Source of the DNA: Astrocystis sublimbata
Lineage: Eukaryota; Ascomycota; Sordariomycetes; Xylariales; Xylariaceae
Length of the DNA: 64,000 nucleotides
Reading direction: 5' to 3'
NCBI GenBank assembly: GCA_022453515.1
Contig: JAJNNY010000011.1
Coordinates: forward strand, 124,001 to 188,000
Shown: one piece after another, positions 34,970 to 47,497 of the stretch
How positions within the stretch are numbered: position 1 is the stretch's first letter
Layout: every line of letters starts with the position of its first letter
Translations under genes and position numbers: made by a program
The notes under the pieces: model-generated
Seen by the model: only the letters and a program-made list of their open reading frames with translations
Told to the model about the DNA's origin: nothing
The model's database searches: none

Positions 34970-36818
34970 CTAATCGACCTGCTTCTCGCACCCAATGCGC
35001 CCAAGCAGCTCTTTCCGGTCGCTGTGTCCAGGGAGACTGACTGCCGATGAAGATGCTGCTCTTTTGACGCCGGTTCGACGCTCCCAACTCTTCAAGTCGA
35101 TGGATTCCACGCCCACCTCCTCCTCGAGTGGCTGAGCTTCTTCATATTCATATTCCAGCTCATCGCTCTCTGCCTCATCGTCACTGCGGGGGTCATCGGC
35201 TGAGCCTCCTCTCAGAACTCTAACTGCCACTCGAACAATCAGGAAGAACCAGAAGATGGTGATGACCTGGAGCCCTAGCAACGTGTACAAAAAGCCATTC
35301 ATCACCGATTGCGACCAGCATACTGTGCCTTGGGGGTTTCTGAAGGGCTCTACCCAATGCCGCCACCCGTCGGGAATAGGGGTGGGCCCTTGCAGGTTGG
35401 CTTTCGTTCCGTGGAAGCACCCGTGGGGCATTATGTTCATGGCATCTTTGTAGAGATTCCAGCATACGAGGTTGTAAAAGATATGTCGTGCAACGAACCA
35501 TGACACCATGAACATTCCGAACATGACATCGCACAATGTTGAGAAGCCCAGGTACTTGAGGCATTTTGCGAGCTAGGCACCATCTGTTAGAGCAAGAAGG
35601 CATGGGCAACACAAGGGACCCTGTCACATGGTACGGGAGTAAGACTCACAGGAAGGAATATGTCTACAATGTCCATGAGCACAAGAATCAGTGTGCCCAC
35701 CCGTGTGTGGTGATAGTAGTACGAGGACGTCATCAGCGTAATGGTCAGGAAATGGTGGGTAAGCATCTGCCAATGATCTTTGCGACGCTCTTCGATGTGG
35801 ATGACTAAAACTTGCTGCAACCAGAAAGCCCATTGTGCCAGAAAATAAGCTTTGACAAGTCCAATCACCTCCCGGTTCGGCCAATTGGTCCATAATTCAT
35901 CCAGGTTCAGGAAGGAGGGCGAGTTGTAGTATATGTACTAGTCCATTGTCAGTGAACGTAACTGGGTGTGGCGGATATCGTTGCTGTTGCAGATCGGCTA
36001 GAATGGAGGCATTATTGACGTACCACGCCGAGAGGCCAGAAGAAAGCGTAGTAGGTCAGAAGCCAAGCTTGTTCCGAGAACCTCGTCATGTCCTTTCTCT
36101 TGTCCAAGCCCCAGTGTTTAGCCATTGGAGCGAAGACATGTTCCATCAATCCAGCGCGGAGCCCGGTGAAGAGGACAATGCAGAAGGAGATGAAGTAATA
36201 GTCGCCGCCCCCAACGGCATACTCGCCGGTTTCCGAGTTTCGGTACGATAGAGTAAAGAACTTGAGCGTATGGGGCCGCGCCTTCGGAATGAACATGTGG
36301 GTGAGAAAAATGAGAGCTATCAGATTGAAAGACAACCCTGCCAAAGATTTGCTTGTCAGTGGACGAGAACGGAGCGAGGCGATGAGGGATTCGATTTGCT
36401 GTATGAGAACATGTCGTGGTACCCAGCTGGCTTAGGCTCGACCAATGACGAAAATTTCCGATGCTGAACCGGCAAGAAGGCGAACGCACGTACCTATCTG
36501 GTTGTCTAGAAGCCAACGTGTCAAACTTTTCATGGTGCCATTCCCTTTCTTCTTGACTCTTCTTATCAAGACTTTGTTGTTGCTGGTCTGCATGTAGAGC
36601 GGGCCATTCATAGACTTCTGCGATTGGGCGGATGACCTTCTCGTGTTCGGAGTGGTGGGTGTCCTCAATCTCTCCACTTGAAGCTCTCTTGGGACGGCAT
36701 GGGCATCTAGATCGAGATGCAATCGAGGACTCGTGGTGCGGGCGACATCGGCCGCCGTTGTCTCGGGTGGCGGCGACGGCGATCTCGACGGTGATCTCGA
36801 CATGGACGTTTCGGCCAT
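34970..36818 (-). CDS. LAG1: Ceramide synthase (Lag1/Lac1 family)
   Basis: Predicted exons (minus) are 36818-36494, 36337-36024, 35937-35650 and 35572-34970, 509 aa. A long Ser/Pro-rich cytosolic N-terminus precedes a multi-pass TLC domain at the ER membrane. The Lag1 motif is intact: RRKDHWQMLTHHFLTI followed by YYYHHTRVGTLILVLMD, with the paired His that are catalytic in the family. The enzyme N-acylates sphingoid bases with acyl-CoA to make (dihydro)ceramide. The C-terminal tail is acidic (DDEAESDELEYEYEE), as in fungal Lag1/Lac1 where it can be phosphorylated. All four exons join in frame with CTAG/GCAG acceptors. Fungi usually have two paralogues of different acyl-chain choice; which one this is cannot be told here. 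Confidence 0.92.
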
Positions 36819-39044
36819 GTTCAGCGCGGGGAGAAGAGCGATAGGCTAGTATCGAATGGGGTGTTGTGCTGTTGGAAGGTGGCACAGATTCCCGCGCTGA
36901 AAGAGACCCTCCAATGAGGTTGTTATTATTAGACGGGCTACCTGAGTGTTGGACCCGAACGATAGAATGGCGATACGACGAGGGACCGTTGTCATGCGCA
37001 GTGAATTTTGGCAAAGTTATGGTAGATGGTTTAATGTGGCGCGCTATAGCAATGTCGAGGAGGCGAGAGCGTTGTCGGCGACGGTGGCTGGCGCCAGTAG
37101 TTGGACGTGTGTAAGACTTCAAAACAGGAACCCTGATACCGAGCTCAGAGATGTGCGATGTTGGAGAAAAAGCGCCGCGCACACGAGACAGACCTGCTGG
37201 TCAGTCGCTAAGCTTGAGGCGCTGTGATGTATGAATATTTGGGAGCGATGTAATAAGGACGAAAGGTTCAGATGAATACCTATGAAGATGGTGCTCTCTT
37301 GTGGCCCCCCCTCTGGTGGTTCGCAGTTGGAGATGCTCGATTTTGTCGAGCCGTGATAGGCGAATTGGCCAGAGCGACAAGCGACAAGCGACGGGATGAG
37401 TTTGCAAGCTCGCGATTCAGTGGCAGCTTGGCGCCCAATGGCGTTGCACAACGGGGGGCGGTGAAAGGAAGATAGGCAGGGGACGTGCGAGCATTTCCTT
37501 GTTGGGCGTAAATAGCTTGTCGTGTCCCTGGCTTCTGAGGGCTGTCCCTGGGTCCGACCCCGTCGAGCCCCGTCAAGTCCCTAAGGTTCTTTGGGGAGGG
37601 CTCGGGGAGGGGTTGTTTGGTTGGGGGCTTGAAACATGGCAGTCGAGGCAGTTGACGAGGCAGCTGGACACCTTCCCCTGACGAGACCCTGAACAGATAG
37701 CAAATAGCGGGGTTCGCTGCCGAGATTGCCCTACTGTCTGAAAGTACCTAGACCCCAAATGTAGGTAGATTAGCTGTCCAGAACGCACCACTATAGCTTA
37801 TAGAGTACCTGGAGAAGGTTGAGGTGTACCTTGCCTCTCAAGCTCTATTAGGTACATGTACCTAAGCGTGATCGGGAGGCTGGTGCCGGTTCAAGGTCGG
37901 CTGAGGAAATCACGAATAAAGCCACTACTAACATTCAACATCTGAGCTGGTCTGATACAATTTGCCATTCTCATCTATCGTGTTCTATAAGTACGACACT
38001 GAACAACAGTGTTTGCTGGTCATTTGGAGCAACAGGAACCCTGTAAGCTTTTTGTCGCCAATCCACAGACAACACCGGCCCACAGGACAGGACACCTGAG
38101 GTCCCAGTTCCCCGCAATAGTTCGCCGGCAGCTTGTGCTACTATGCAACCCATTAGTCTTAAAGAGGTTACGCACGCATACACTATTTACAGACAATTGG
38201 ACAGCTAGGAGATCTGTAAACCTGCACATATGATTGGGTAATCAGCTCATGGTGTGTCTTTCTTTGCGCCCACTGGCTCGGATTGCAAGCCACAGGCACC
38301 CGGACTGGCAATAGGACGATGATACCTCCAGAGGTGAAAGTGTTGTGTGTATCATACTGGTGTTGGTCAATACCCAAAGATTTCCAATCTGAGAAGCAAT
38401 GTTATCCTTTTCGAACAGCAGCAATCGAAGTCAGTGCATGTCTATTTGACTGGGGGGGCTGGTACTATTTCCTTTAGCGCTGCGCTATTACATAGAATTC
38501 CCGAGGTATCTTGATAAATGGACATACGGGCTCAACGAAATACTTAGGTCGATGCAATGGTGGAATGGACTTCTGGCACAGACATCCAGAGTTGCTATGA
38601 CAGGGATGAGTCTGAAGATTCACATGAGCTAATTAGGTGGCTGGGCGAGGGCTGGGCGAGATTCTTTAAGGTTGCATCAGCTGGCAACTGGCGAACTGGT
38701 ACGCCACACAGGCTTCAAACAGAATGTGGCTTAGCACAGTGCGCTTGTATCATGCTCAATTTATACCGTGCCGCAATCCCTCAGATGTGACGCCACCACT
38801 TGCTGGGCTCAGGAAGCTTAATGGATGACAAACCACCGCGCCTTTCAACACAGCCTACACCAGGCAGCGCCATCAGCCTCCAACTCTAAACTCTACCGAC
38901 CTATTGCTCCTACAACAACCACCATCAACCACGTTTCGCTTCTATCAACCCTTCCGCTTCAACGCCTCGGATCAGTTTGTAATTTCACACCCGAATCGCG
39001 ATCGAAATATCAAGCAAGGCGAGCAGCTCGCATCAGCAGGCATT
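36819..39044. other. 2.2-kb divergent intergenic region
   Basis: Separates ceramide synthase (-) from the Bax-inhibitor gene (+). An uninterrupted minus frame at 36118-37182 overlaps the ceramide synthase in a different frame and extends here; I treat it as chance. TACCTAG-type motifs occur near 37743-37751 and 37850-37865. No other gene, RNA or element seen. Confidence 0.55.
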
Positions 39045-40029
39045 ATGGCCGCCAACACCAAGTACGCCCCCGCGCCCACACAGGACCCAGATGCTGGCTC
39101 CTGGTCCCAAGCGCCACCATCATACCAACAAGAGGGAGCATCTTCATCTTCGCCCAACATCTTTGGCGGCGCGCCGCGCAGCAGCGAGGACAACATCCCC
39201 GATGACTTCAAGTACGGTGGCTCCGTGGCCGAAGCCACCGTCGAAATCCGCAACCAGTTCATCCGCAAAGGTAAGAGAGCCTTGCCCCTCCACCAGACTG
39301 AACCAGTACTAACGTATCGCATCGCAGTGTACACGATCCTGACGGCCCAACTTGTCATGACAGCCATCGTCAGCAGCCTCAGCTTCTGGAGCAGCGACTA
39401 CAAAGCATGGATCCAGTCACACCCGGCTCTCGTCTGGGTCTCGGTAAGTTCACCCTCTTGCCACCGCATATACTCATACCCCTTCGGCAGCGCGTTACAA
39501 GAGAAACATACAACTAACACATGCCACCTCCTACTAGCTTTTCGGCTCCATCGTCTTCATGGGCCTGACCTACTGGAAGCGCCAATCGTACCCGACGAAC
39601 CTTCTCTTCCTGTCCGGCTTCACGCTCCTCGAAGCATACAGCATCTCCGTCATCGTGTCCTTCTACCAGACGCAGATTGTCCTCAACGCCGTGATCCTGA
39701 CCGGCGGCATCTTCGTTTTCCTGACGCTGTTCGCCTGCCAGACCAAGTACGACTTCACCTCGTGGATGCCCTACCTCTTCGGCGCTCTCTGGGGGCTCCT
39801 CCTCTTCGGCTTCATGGCCGCCTTCCTGCCCTACAGCAGCACCGGCGAGCTCATCTACGGCGGCCTCGCCGCCCTTGTCTTCTCCGGCTACATCCTCGTC
39901 GACACCCAGATGGTCATGCGCAAGCACCACGTCGAGGAGGAGATTGCAGCCGCCATCAGCCTCTATTTGGACATCATCAACCTGTTCCTCGCCATTCTGC
40001 GAATCCTCAATAGCCAGAGCAATAACTAG
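39045..40029 (+). CDS. BXI1: Bax inhibitor-1 family protein (Bxi1/lifeguard type)
   Basis: Predicted exons are 39045-39270, 39328-39443 and 39538-40029, 277 aa. A Pro/Ser-rich N-terminus with DDFKYG (about 57-62) leads into seven hydrophobic segments. Family features include EIRNQFIRKVYTILTAQLV, formed across intron 1, then GLTYWKRQSYPTN, CQTKYDFTSW and FSGYILVDTQMVMRKHHVEE followed by a C-terminal LDIINLFLAILRIL. Members are ER or vacuolar membrane proteins involved in calcium leak and stress-induced cell death control. All splices keep frame. Confidence 0.92.
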
Positions 40030-40941
40030 GTTCGAGTATGATAAATTGTGGTTTCGGTTCGGTTGGAGGTCCTGGTTGACTGTTATCTTTGTGTGCTAGT
40101 CTACCAGTTGTAGACAGACAGCAAGGAATCCCGATTCGGGATGTGGCGTAATAGGCTGGGTTAAGGGTTTTGGGGTCACTTTTGTTATTGATGGGCAATT
40201 CTCATCGTTCCTTATTACTAGTTTGTTTCCTTAGTTGCTAAGTTTCTGCATGGAATTAAATACACATGAAGTCAGAATTTTACCTAACATTGCTGTTGAA
40301 CTCGGACCTAGTTGATACGTTGAGCTTAGAGCCTGACGCTCCGGCCTGCTGGTTTCAAGAAGCCCAAGGTCAAACTGATAGTGCACTTCCGTTCAAAGGC
40401 ATTTCAAACGCAGGTAAAATATTCAGGATCAAATAGTAGTGGTATTTGATATCTGCATTAGGGCACTAATACTAGGAAACACATAAAACAGTAAAATGCC
40501 TAGATAATATAGGCCGAGGAAAGAGTATGCCTCGTTTCCTGCAAAGTAAGGTACACTAGACAGTAGATGATTCGCTCCTACTCCCGGCCCATCTCGGGAT
40601 CCTCATCAAATCGAAAAATGTTTGTCAATAGCTTGGGGGGATATAACCCGACCCACGACAAGCCCGCGGTGGACTGTGCTCGAAAAGGTCATTCGACGTA
40701 TCATGCTCTTTTGGGGGAATCTCAAACATCTCCTGGGTCTTGTATTCCTGACAAATTCATTAAGCATTTAGCTATGCACGAGAAAAAGAAGCTCATTAGC
40801 GGCATCAAATTTTCATGTGCCGTATCGGACACTTTCGCCAGGGGGTGTGAGAGGCTCAAACACTCCAACACCCAACGCCACCGACTTGTCCTCTTCGTAT
40901 CGGAACCGAGTGATAACTCGAAAAATAAGCAGTCAGCGCAC
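40030..40941. other. Intergenic between convergent genes
   Basis: 912 bases with the 3' UTRs of the Bax-inhibitor gene (+) and septin gene (-). AT-rich in the middle. Plus-strand frames here run into the septin gene as antisense shadow. Nothing else recognised. Confidence 0.6.
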
Positions 40942-42615
40942 TTAAGCCTCCTCGTGCTCGCCATTGGCCTCGGGTGTCGCATTGGCAGCGGCTTGCTCCC
41001 GTTGCATCCTGGCCTCGATCTCGCGGAGCTGAGACTCGCGAGCCAAAAGTTCCTGCCGCTTTTCGTTGATCTCGCGCTGCACCTTGATCTCGATCTCGCG
41101 GAGCTTCTCCTCTTCGCGGCGAAGCTGCTCCTCCTTTAGGCGGACGGACTGAGACGCCAGATCTTCGGGGTTCATGGAAGAATCGCTTCAAGATGTTAGT
41201 CACGAAACTGGCAGATATCAAAAGGGCAACGTACACTCCAGCGCCGCCCTCGACGCTCTTGCTGAGCTTCTCGGTACGGTAGTTTTCGTAGAGGAAGTCG
41301 TGAGTGATTTCCTTCAGATCAGCAAGATGGCTGTGCAGGAGGGCAGATCGAATAGCCAGGAAGTCGGAATGGCGAGGGTTATCAACCTCAACAACTCCCC
41401 ATGGGTATTGGCGAGCACGAACTTGACGGCCGCCGATCTCGATGATATCTTCCGATCCCACAATAGCGAATGGCATGAGGCCTCTGAGCTCTGCGTTTTC
41501 CTCGACGGTATCTTCATCATCCTCCTCGATGTCGTATGGGAAGTTGTAGACGGGAATGCGGTAATGCTCGATATCCTCCATGACCAGTTTCTTCGATTCA
41601 GCGAGTTCCTGGGGCGTAAGGGAATCGGCTCGGCCGATAACAGGGATGACGTTGGCACGAGGGGCGAGGCGCTTCATCAGTTCGATGTCGAGTTCTCGAA
41701 GACTGTAGACAAAGTGAGACAGCGGACTTCCATCTGATTGCGCGGCTTAAACATACCCATGACCTGTGGGGGCAATGAAGTACAGCATAGCATGTACGCG
41801 GTTGTCCCTGAATCTGGGGTTACGCTTGATACGCGACTCCTCGGCCAAGATGTCGTCATATTGTCTCTCGAGATAACCGACAATCTCTGAGAAGCTACAA
41901 GCAAGATTAGTACCTGAAGGGTGGGCGTTGACGAGGCGGCCTTGCTTACCTTGCCTCGTTGTCAATTTGATCACCGAAACCGGGGGTATCGACAATGGTC
42001 AACGAGATGCGTGTTCCCTCCTCATCAAGCTCAAGCTCTGTAGACCTGTTAGGGCCGATTGGATTGGGCGAGGGCGGAGAATGCACGGCTATACATACCG
42101 ACAGTAATGGGCTTGATCTTGACGCCCTCTTCGACATGAGCGGTGCTGGGATCGTCCGAGTCTTTGTGGCCCAAGACACTCTTGCTGCAGAGGGTGTTGA
42201 CGAAGGTGGTGCGTCCTATTCGATGCGGTCAGAGCCTCTGGTATCACAACATGGCCAGTGCCTTTGTTTGTTTGCATGACCTGAGCCGGACAAATAGGCG
42301 GTCGGAGAGTTTCGCCATGGCAGATGAGAGTCGTACCTGTGCCCGAGGCGCCGCAAACCATCAAGCAGAACTGAATTCCCTTCTTCACATTCTTCTTCCG
42401 ACGCATCATCTTCTGGGACCGCATCACGGCGACTAGTTAGCAATGGCAGCGGACGGTGAGGGACGGTAGCAGCAGCGGTAGCGGTAACAATGGCAAGGCG
42501 GAGGAGGAATGGGTCAGGACGAAGCTGGTTTATCCCGCCGAGGCGGTCAAGGAAAATCCATAGGTAATTAGCCATCAGGCTGGATAGGGGATTTACTCAC
42601 GGCTGGGGACGACAT
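40942..42615 (-). CDS. CDC3: Septin, Cdc3/AspB group
   Basis: Predicted exons (minus) are 42615-42601, 42412-42337, 42215-42099, 42037-41950, 41894-41757, 41702-41235 and 41185-40942, giving 381 aa. The first exon encodes only MSSPA. Motifs are the polybasic RRKKNVKKG, the P-loop GASGTGRTT, DTPGFG, the GRAD base-recognition motif, the septin-unique region and a C-terminal coiled coil rich in EEQLRREEEKLREIE. Septins bind GTP and assemble into filaments at septa and hyphal tips. The sequence most resembles Aspergillus AspB (Cdc3 group). Every junction is confirmed by a conserved motif, for example SGTGRTT across intron 2 and PTGHGLREL across intron 5. Introns 3-6 are only 49-61 nt. The start of exon 2 is the least certain join. 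Confidence 0.92.
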
Positions 42616-43958
42616 ATTAGGCTAGTGTTGGGGAATCGCGAAAGGGGGATTTGAAGTCGGCGGCAGGCGGACGGGGCCAAGTTGCAACGAACTGGACTGA
42701 TCGACAGACAATGCACGCGATCGGAAGTGGTGAAGAAGACGAAGACGCAGATGCAGACGAAGGGATGACGCGCAATGGGGGTATCTTGAGAAATGGTGGC
42801 CAGGTGGGCGGAAGGGCGATGGCGATGCGTCCAGGAGTGCTTGGCTTTGGTGAAGGTCGAGCGAGAGGGATGGGTTGGGGAGAGCAATGGGGAATTTCGG
42901 GTCGGCACGCTAGAAGTTGTTGATGCTGCCAATTTGCAGCAGCACAAAATCAGTCCTGGCGGAACAGGGGATGCGACTGACGGGCACGCGGCGGCCACGC
43001 ACAGGTACCTAGGTACTGTACTGATACTGTACCGTGCCTTACTGGAAGCGTACGGTACCTGCTCGCCTGCCGATGCTACCTACTCCGGCTAGAACTCTCT
43101 CTCCCGACACCTAATGCACCTGCACCTACTACCTTCGCGAGCTTCGCTACCGTGCCTGCCTTTGGGGGCCTTGGAGCTAGCTACCTTACCTGGCAGATAC
43201 CTGCGCTCAGGTGGTGCGCTTGCCTTACTCGTATGTCCATTTAGGTACTCAGGGATTAGACCTTGAAGTGTTCGCAAACATGAGTTCAAGGTTTGGATAA
43301 GCTGTCGACTCCATACTGTAGGTAATTGAGATAGGATACGAGTAAGCATGTACCGTCGTAAAACTTCTTGGTGCCTTTCTTCATGGACAGTCATTTGCAT
43401 TTCAGATCGAGGCTCTGTAGTCTGTATGTAAGTTCCCGTAATTGCCTTGCTACTTCCTGCTCAGAGAGCAATTTAGGGGTAGTTCGTTTTACAAAATGCC
43501 AAGCATTCGCCAGATCGAGCCTAGCGCTATCGCCGCTCTATCTCGGGCCTCAGTCAATCACTGGCATCAGGCCATCGACTGAAGACATGATTTGTGCATA
43601 ATTTATGCAGATCGAAAACGGTGCTTGCAAAACGGTCTGCTTTCATTGACGAACTGTACGTAATTGAAAGTTCCTCCCCGTACGTTCATTCAAACATGGG
43701 GATCATTCGAAAACATATATTTTGAGGATTCAACAACGACGGTCGCGGCTTATGGCCCCTCATCTACATTTAGTGGCAGGGTTGGAGGAAGAAGTTGGTA
43801 GGCATCCGTCACCTTTGTCTCTAATACCGGCGGATTCTTCGTCACATTTGTCAGAAAATCCGATAACCTGTCTCTCCAATTTTCACGCTTTCATCCCTCA
43901 TTCTATTCAAACTCTACCCTACATACTTGGTTACTGAATCGAATCCATTACCTTCGCA
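42616..43958. other. 1.3-kb divergent intergenic region
   Basis: Shared upstream region of the septin (-) and A-T-R reductase (+) genes. Between about 43002 and 43215 it is dense in TACCT/GGTAC elements, including the palindromic GGTACCTAGGTAC. No gene recognised. Confidence 0.55.
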
Positions 43959-46900
43959 ATGACGGCGAATGGCTGGAACGCAAGCCCCAGCTGGCGGAGC
44001 AGTACCCTGCCCCAGATCGTTGACGAACTTGCCCGCGACAATCCGGATTACGTCTATGGGTCGTGGCCAGCACCCGGAGGCACCGGATCATCTGAGATCA
44101 CCTATTCTCAGCTCGCCATTATAGTTGACGAGCTTGCATCGTGGTTGACGGGAGAGCTGGGTGTCGAGAGACAAGGTGAGGTCCTCACCTATGTAGGTCC
44201 CAGCGACGTCCGGTTCACCGCTCTCGTGCTCGCCTCTATCAAGACGGGCTTCAAGGCAAGAAGCATCGACCGATAAGCAAGGCAGGATCTGTCGAACTGA
44301 CTTCCTCAGCTGTTCCTCACTTCGCCGCGTAACAGCCCGGTAGCTCATCGCAAGCTGTTCGAAGTTCTCAGATGCGAGACCCTCATAACCCCTGACCCTG
44401 CCGCCGTAGCGGCCCGCGCGGTCCTTGATGCCGTGGGATGTCGCCTTCTCGTCATCCCGGGCGTCGATGCACTTCTCTCTGGTGCCGCCGGGCACCACAT
44501 GATGGAAAAGTCACTGGGACAGTCGCTCTCGGATACGTTGTTCATAATGTAAGTGTGCAGGCAAGTGTTTGGGGATGGCTTGACCGGTAGCTGACTACAG
44601 TACCAGTCACACGTCGGGATCGACCGGCATCCCGAAGCCATTGAACTGGACACTTGAGACCGCCGTCCGGCACATCGAAGCAACCAGTCGTGACCCTCCG
44701 ACCGGGGCGACATCGATTGATAGCCTGTTCCGCGGGAAGAGGGTTCTATCCACTCTTCCCCCGTTCCACGTAGGGCTCAAACCCCCTTTATGCACTCCTA
44801 AATAATGCTGACTCCAGCTAGGGCGCCGGTCTGTTACAGTACTTGATGTACGCCATCCCCTTTGGGAACGTGCCCATTATTCCGTTGGCGACGGGTCCCA
44901 TTGTGACTGCACACGGCGTTGTTGAGACACTGAAGAAGACACCTGCGGATGTGGCAGTGATGGTGCCTTCAATAGTGGCAGAGCTTGCTCAGCATCCGGA
45001 CTTGCTCGACTATTGTGCCAGCCACCTCGAATTCATCCTCTACATTGGAGGAGACCTCCCCCAAGCAGTCGGTGATATTGTTGCATTCAAGGTCCGACTT
45101 CATTGCTGGTGGGGTGCGTCTGAAGTCGGCATGCCACATCAGCTCATCATCCCGGAGTTGGGCGTGGAGGAAGGCTGGCACTATGTCAGATTTCATCCTT
45201 GCACCGGAGCTGTCTTTGACCAGGTGAGCGATGGTCTGTATGAGCTTGTAATCCGCCGAGACGATGAGATCATCGACACCCAAACGAACTTTACCATTGG
45301 CGGGTTTGAGAATGGCAAAGAGTACCGAACCCGCGACCTCTTTGAACCGCATGCGATGGTACCGGACGCTTGGCGATGGCGTGCACGGGCGGATGACATT
45401 ATCGTCTTCCTGAATGGCGAGAAGACTAATCCGGTTTCCATGGAACAATTCATCGTCTCTAGCAACCCCGACAAGGTCAGCGGTGCCCTGGTGGTCGGGG
45501 CACAGAAGTTCCAAGCAGCCCTGGTCATCGACCCGGTGGGATCCGGTGATGCTTTGAACACGGCTGAGCAGGCATCGCTGATTGAACAGGTATGGCCTAG
45601 TGTAGAGGAGGCCAACCAGAAGGCCCCAGCCCATGCGCGCGTCGAGAAGGCAATGATACTGGTTGCCGGACGACCTTTCATTCGTGCAGGCAAGGGCACC
45701 ATCCAACGCGCGGCTACCGTTGCCCAGTATACGACCGAGATCGAAAGCTTGTACACCCGGTCTGGTGCAATGGAAACTTACGACGAATCCGGGCAGCACG
45801 AACCGGTGACAGATGTGGGAGCTGCCACTAGTCTCATCAAGAGTGCCGTCGGCGGAGTCTTGGGCTCTCCTATCGGAGACTCGGACAATTTCTTCGATTC
45901 GGGCATGGATTCTCTGCAGGCCCTGCGGCTACTGCGAATCATCCGGGCCGCGCTAGGGAGACCTGAGCTTGCCCTGTCTGCCATCTACCAGAATGCCACG
46001 TCGCTGCAGTTGGCGAATTCGGCCATTGCAGGCAAAGAGACGGAGTCTGATGTTGAACAAATCACACAACAGCTCCTAAGCACCTACCGGACTATCATCC
46101 AGCAGATACCCAAAAGCGGGAATGCCTCTCAAAGAAGAGCACCAGGGGAAGAGCCCGCCGACGTCCTCTTGACCGGTACCACAGGGACACTAGGCACATC
46201 AATTCTTGATGCGCTGCTCAAGTCTCCCCACGTCGGCCACATCTTCTGCCTCAACAGGCGCTCGGACGGGGGGAGAGTGGCGCAGTTGGAGCGTTTCAGT
46301 GCTTCCGGCCTGAATCCTGGTCAGTTGGAAGAGCGCGTGACATTTTTGCAAGCCAACTTGGCCGATATCAACATGGGGCTGGATGAGGCGGCCTATCAGA
46401 TGCTGAGCTCACGTATTCGCATCGTCATCCACAACGCTTGGCCTGTCAACTTCAACCTGTCGCTACTCGCTTTCAGGCCGGCATTAGCTGGACTTAGTAA
46501 TATCTTCAAGTTCGTATCAGCGGCTGCCTCGCCATCGCCCCGTACCTTTTTCGTCTCGAGTGTTGGTGCCGTGGCAGGCATCTCGGCCTCGCCCGAGACC
46601 GTGCCAGACGAGACGGTCACGTTCAAGTCCCCGTTGGCGAACGGCTACTCGCGCAGCAAGTTCATCGCAGAGCTTCTCTGCGACTCGGCAGCCCGCGAGC
46701 TCGGAGTGCCTGTCACTATCCTGCGTGTCGGCCAAGTCGGGGGCTCGACGGCGCAGCACGGCGCTGTCTGGAGCAAATCCGAGTGGCTGCCGAGCCTCGT
46801 CATCAGCTCCGGGCTCACGTTGGGATGCCTACCCGATAGCCTCGGTCCCGTGTTCTCTGAGGTCGATTGGGTGCCTTCTGATCTCCTGGGCTCAGTTGTC

Positions 46901-47296
46901 GCGGAACTGACCCTTGCGACATCAACCTCCAGCGGGAAGGACATAGGTGCCGATGTCTTCAACGTGCGCAACCCATATACGACCAGTTGGGATGCACTCA
47001 TACCCTCTGTCCAGGAAGCCATCAAGGTGTCCTGTGGCAGAGACGCCAAGGCTGTGCCTGCAGAGCATTGGCTAGCCTGTCTGAGTGATATGGAGAAAAG
47101 TCCTTCTGACGAGGAGTTGGCGAGGAATCCGGCCATCAAGCTGTTGCAGTTTTACAGGAGCCTGTGGTCAAGTGAGGTCGAGATCTCGATGCCCATGACT
47201 GTGGACGATGCAGTCGAGGCCAGCCACACCCTTCGCGACATGCCGGCCGTTGGAAAGGGCTGGGTGATGAAATGGGTACAGGAATGGCTCCTGTAG
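43959..47296 (+). CDS. Adenylate-forming reductase (A-T-R, NRPS-like)
   Basis: Predicted exons are 43959-44255, 44310-44548, 44607-44769 and 44822-47296, 1057 aa, the usual size for fungal A-T-R enzymes. The adenylation domain has HTSGSTGIPKPL (about 180), RTRDLF (about 402) and GKGTIQRA with the catalytic Lys (about 522). The thiolation domain has DSGMDSLQAL (about 591) with the phosphopantetheine Ser. The reductase domain has TGTTGTLG (about 683) and YSRSK (about 841), the short-chain-reductase Tyr-Lys pair. By family knowledge it activates a carboxylic acid, loads it as a thioester and releases it reductively as aldehyde or alcohol. The substrate is unknown. Intron 1 is a GC-AG intron. Intron 2 has two in-frame acceptors six bases apart (44600, 44606). 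No oxidoreductase, transporter or regulator lies next to it. Confidence 0.9.
44256..44309 (+). other. GC-AG intron in the A-T-R gene
   Basis: The 54-base intron starts AAG/GCAAGA and ends TTCCTCAG. Removing it joins TGFK to LFLTSPRN, which matches A-domain core A2-A3 spacing; no GT donor is available nearby that would give this frame. Confidence 0.75.
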
Positions 47297-47497
47297 TGGT
47301 TGTCATGAGGTGCTGTGAACTGTTTAATCCCGGTGCCTCAGAGGTACTGTTGCCCTTTCCCGAAGACGGGCGATTCGTCCAACTGAGGGTAGCCGCACCC
47401 CCCCCCCCCCCCTTTTCGCACCTGAGGATGGCTCCACAGGTATGTCTCCACTTTCAGCCATGCCGTGCCACAGACATACTTTGCGGTACTTGACACG

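Noticed and set aside
36118..37182. 354-codon minus frame overlapping the ceramide synthase
   Set aside because: Runs through ceramide synthase exons and introns in the wrong frame and has a random-looking composition.
40567..41737. Plus-strand frames of 190 and 187 codons over the septin gene
   Set aside because: Antisense shadows of septin exons 6 and 7; the minus-strand reading has every septin motif.
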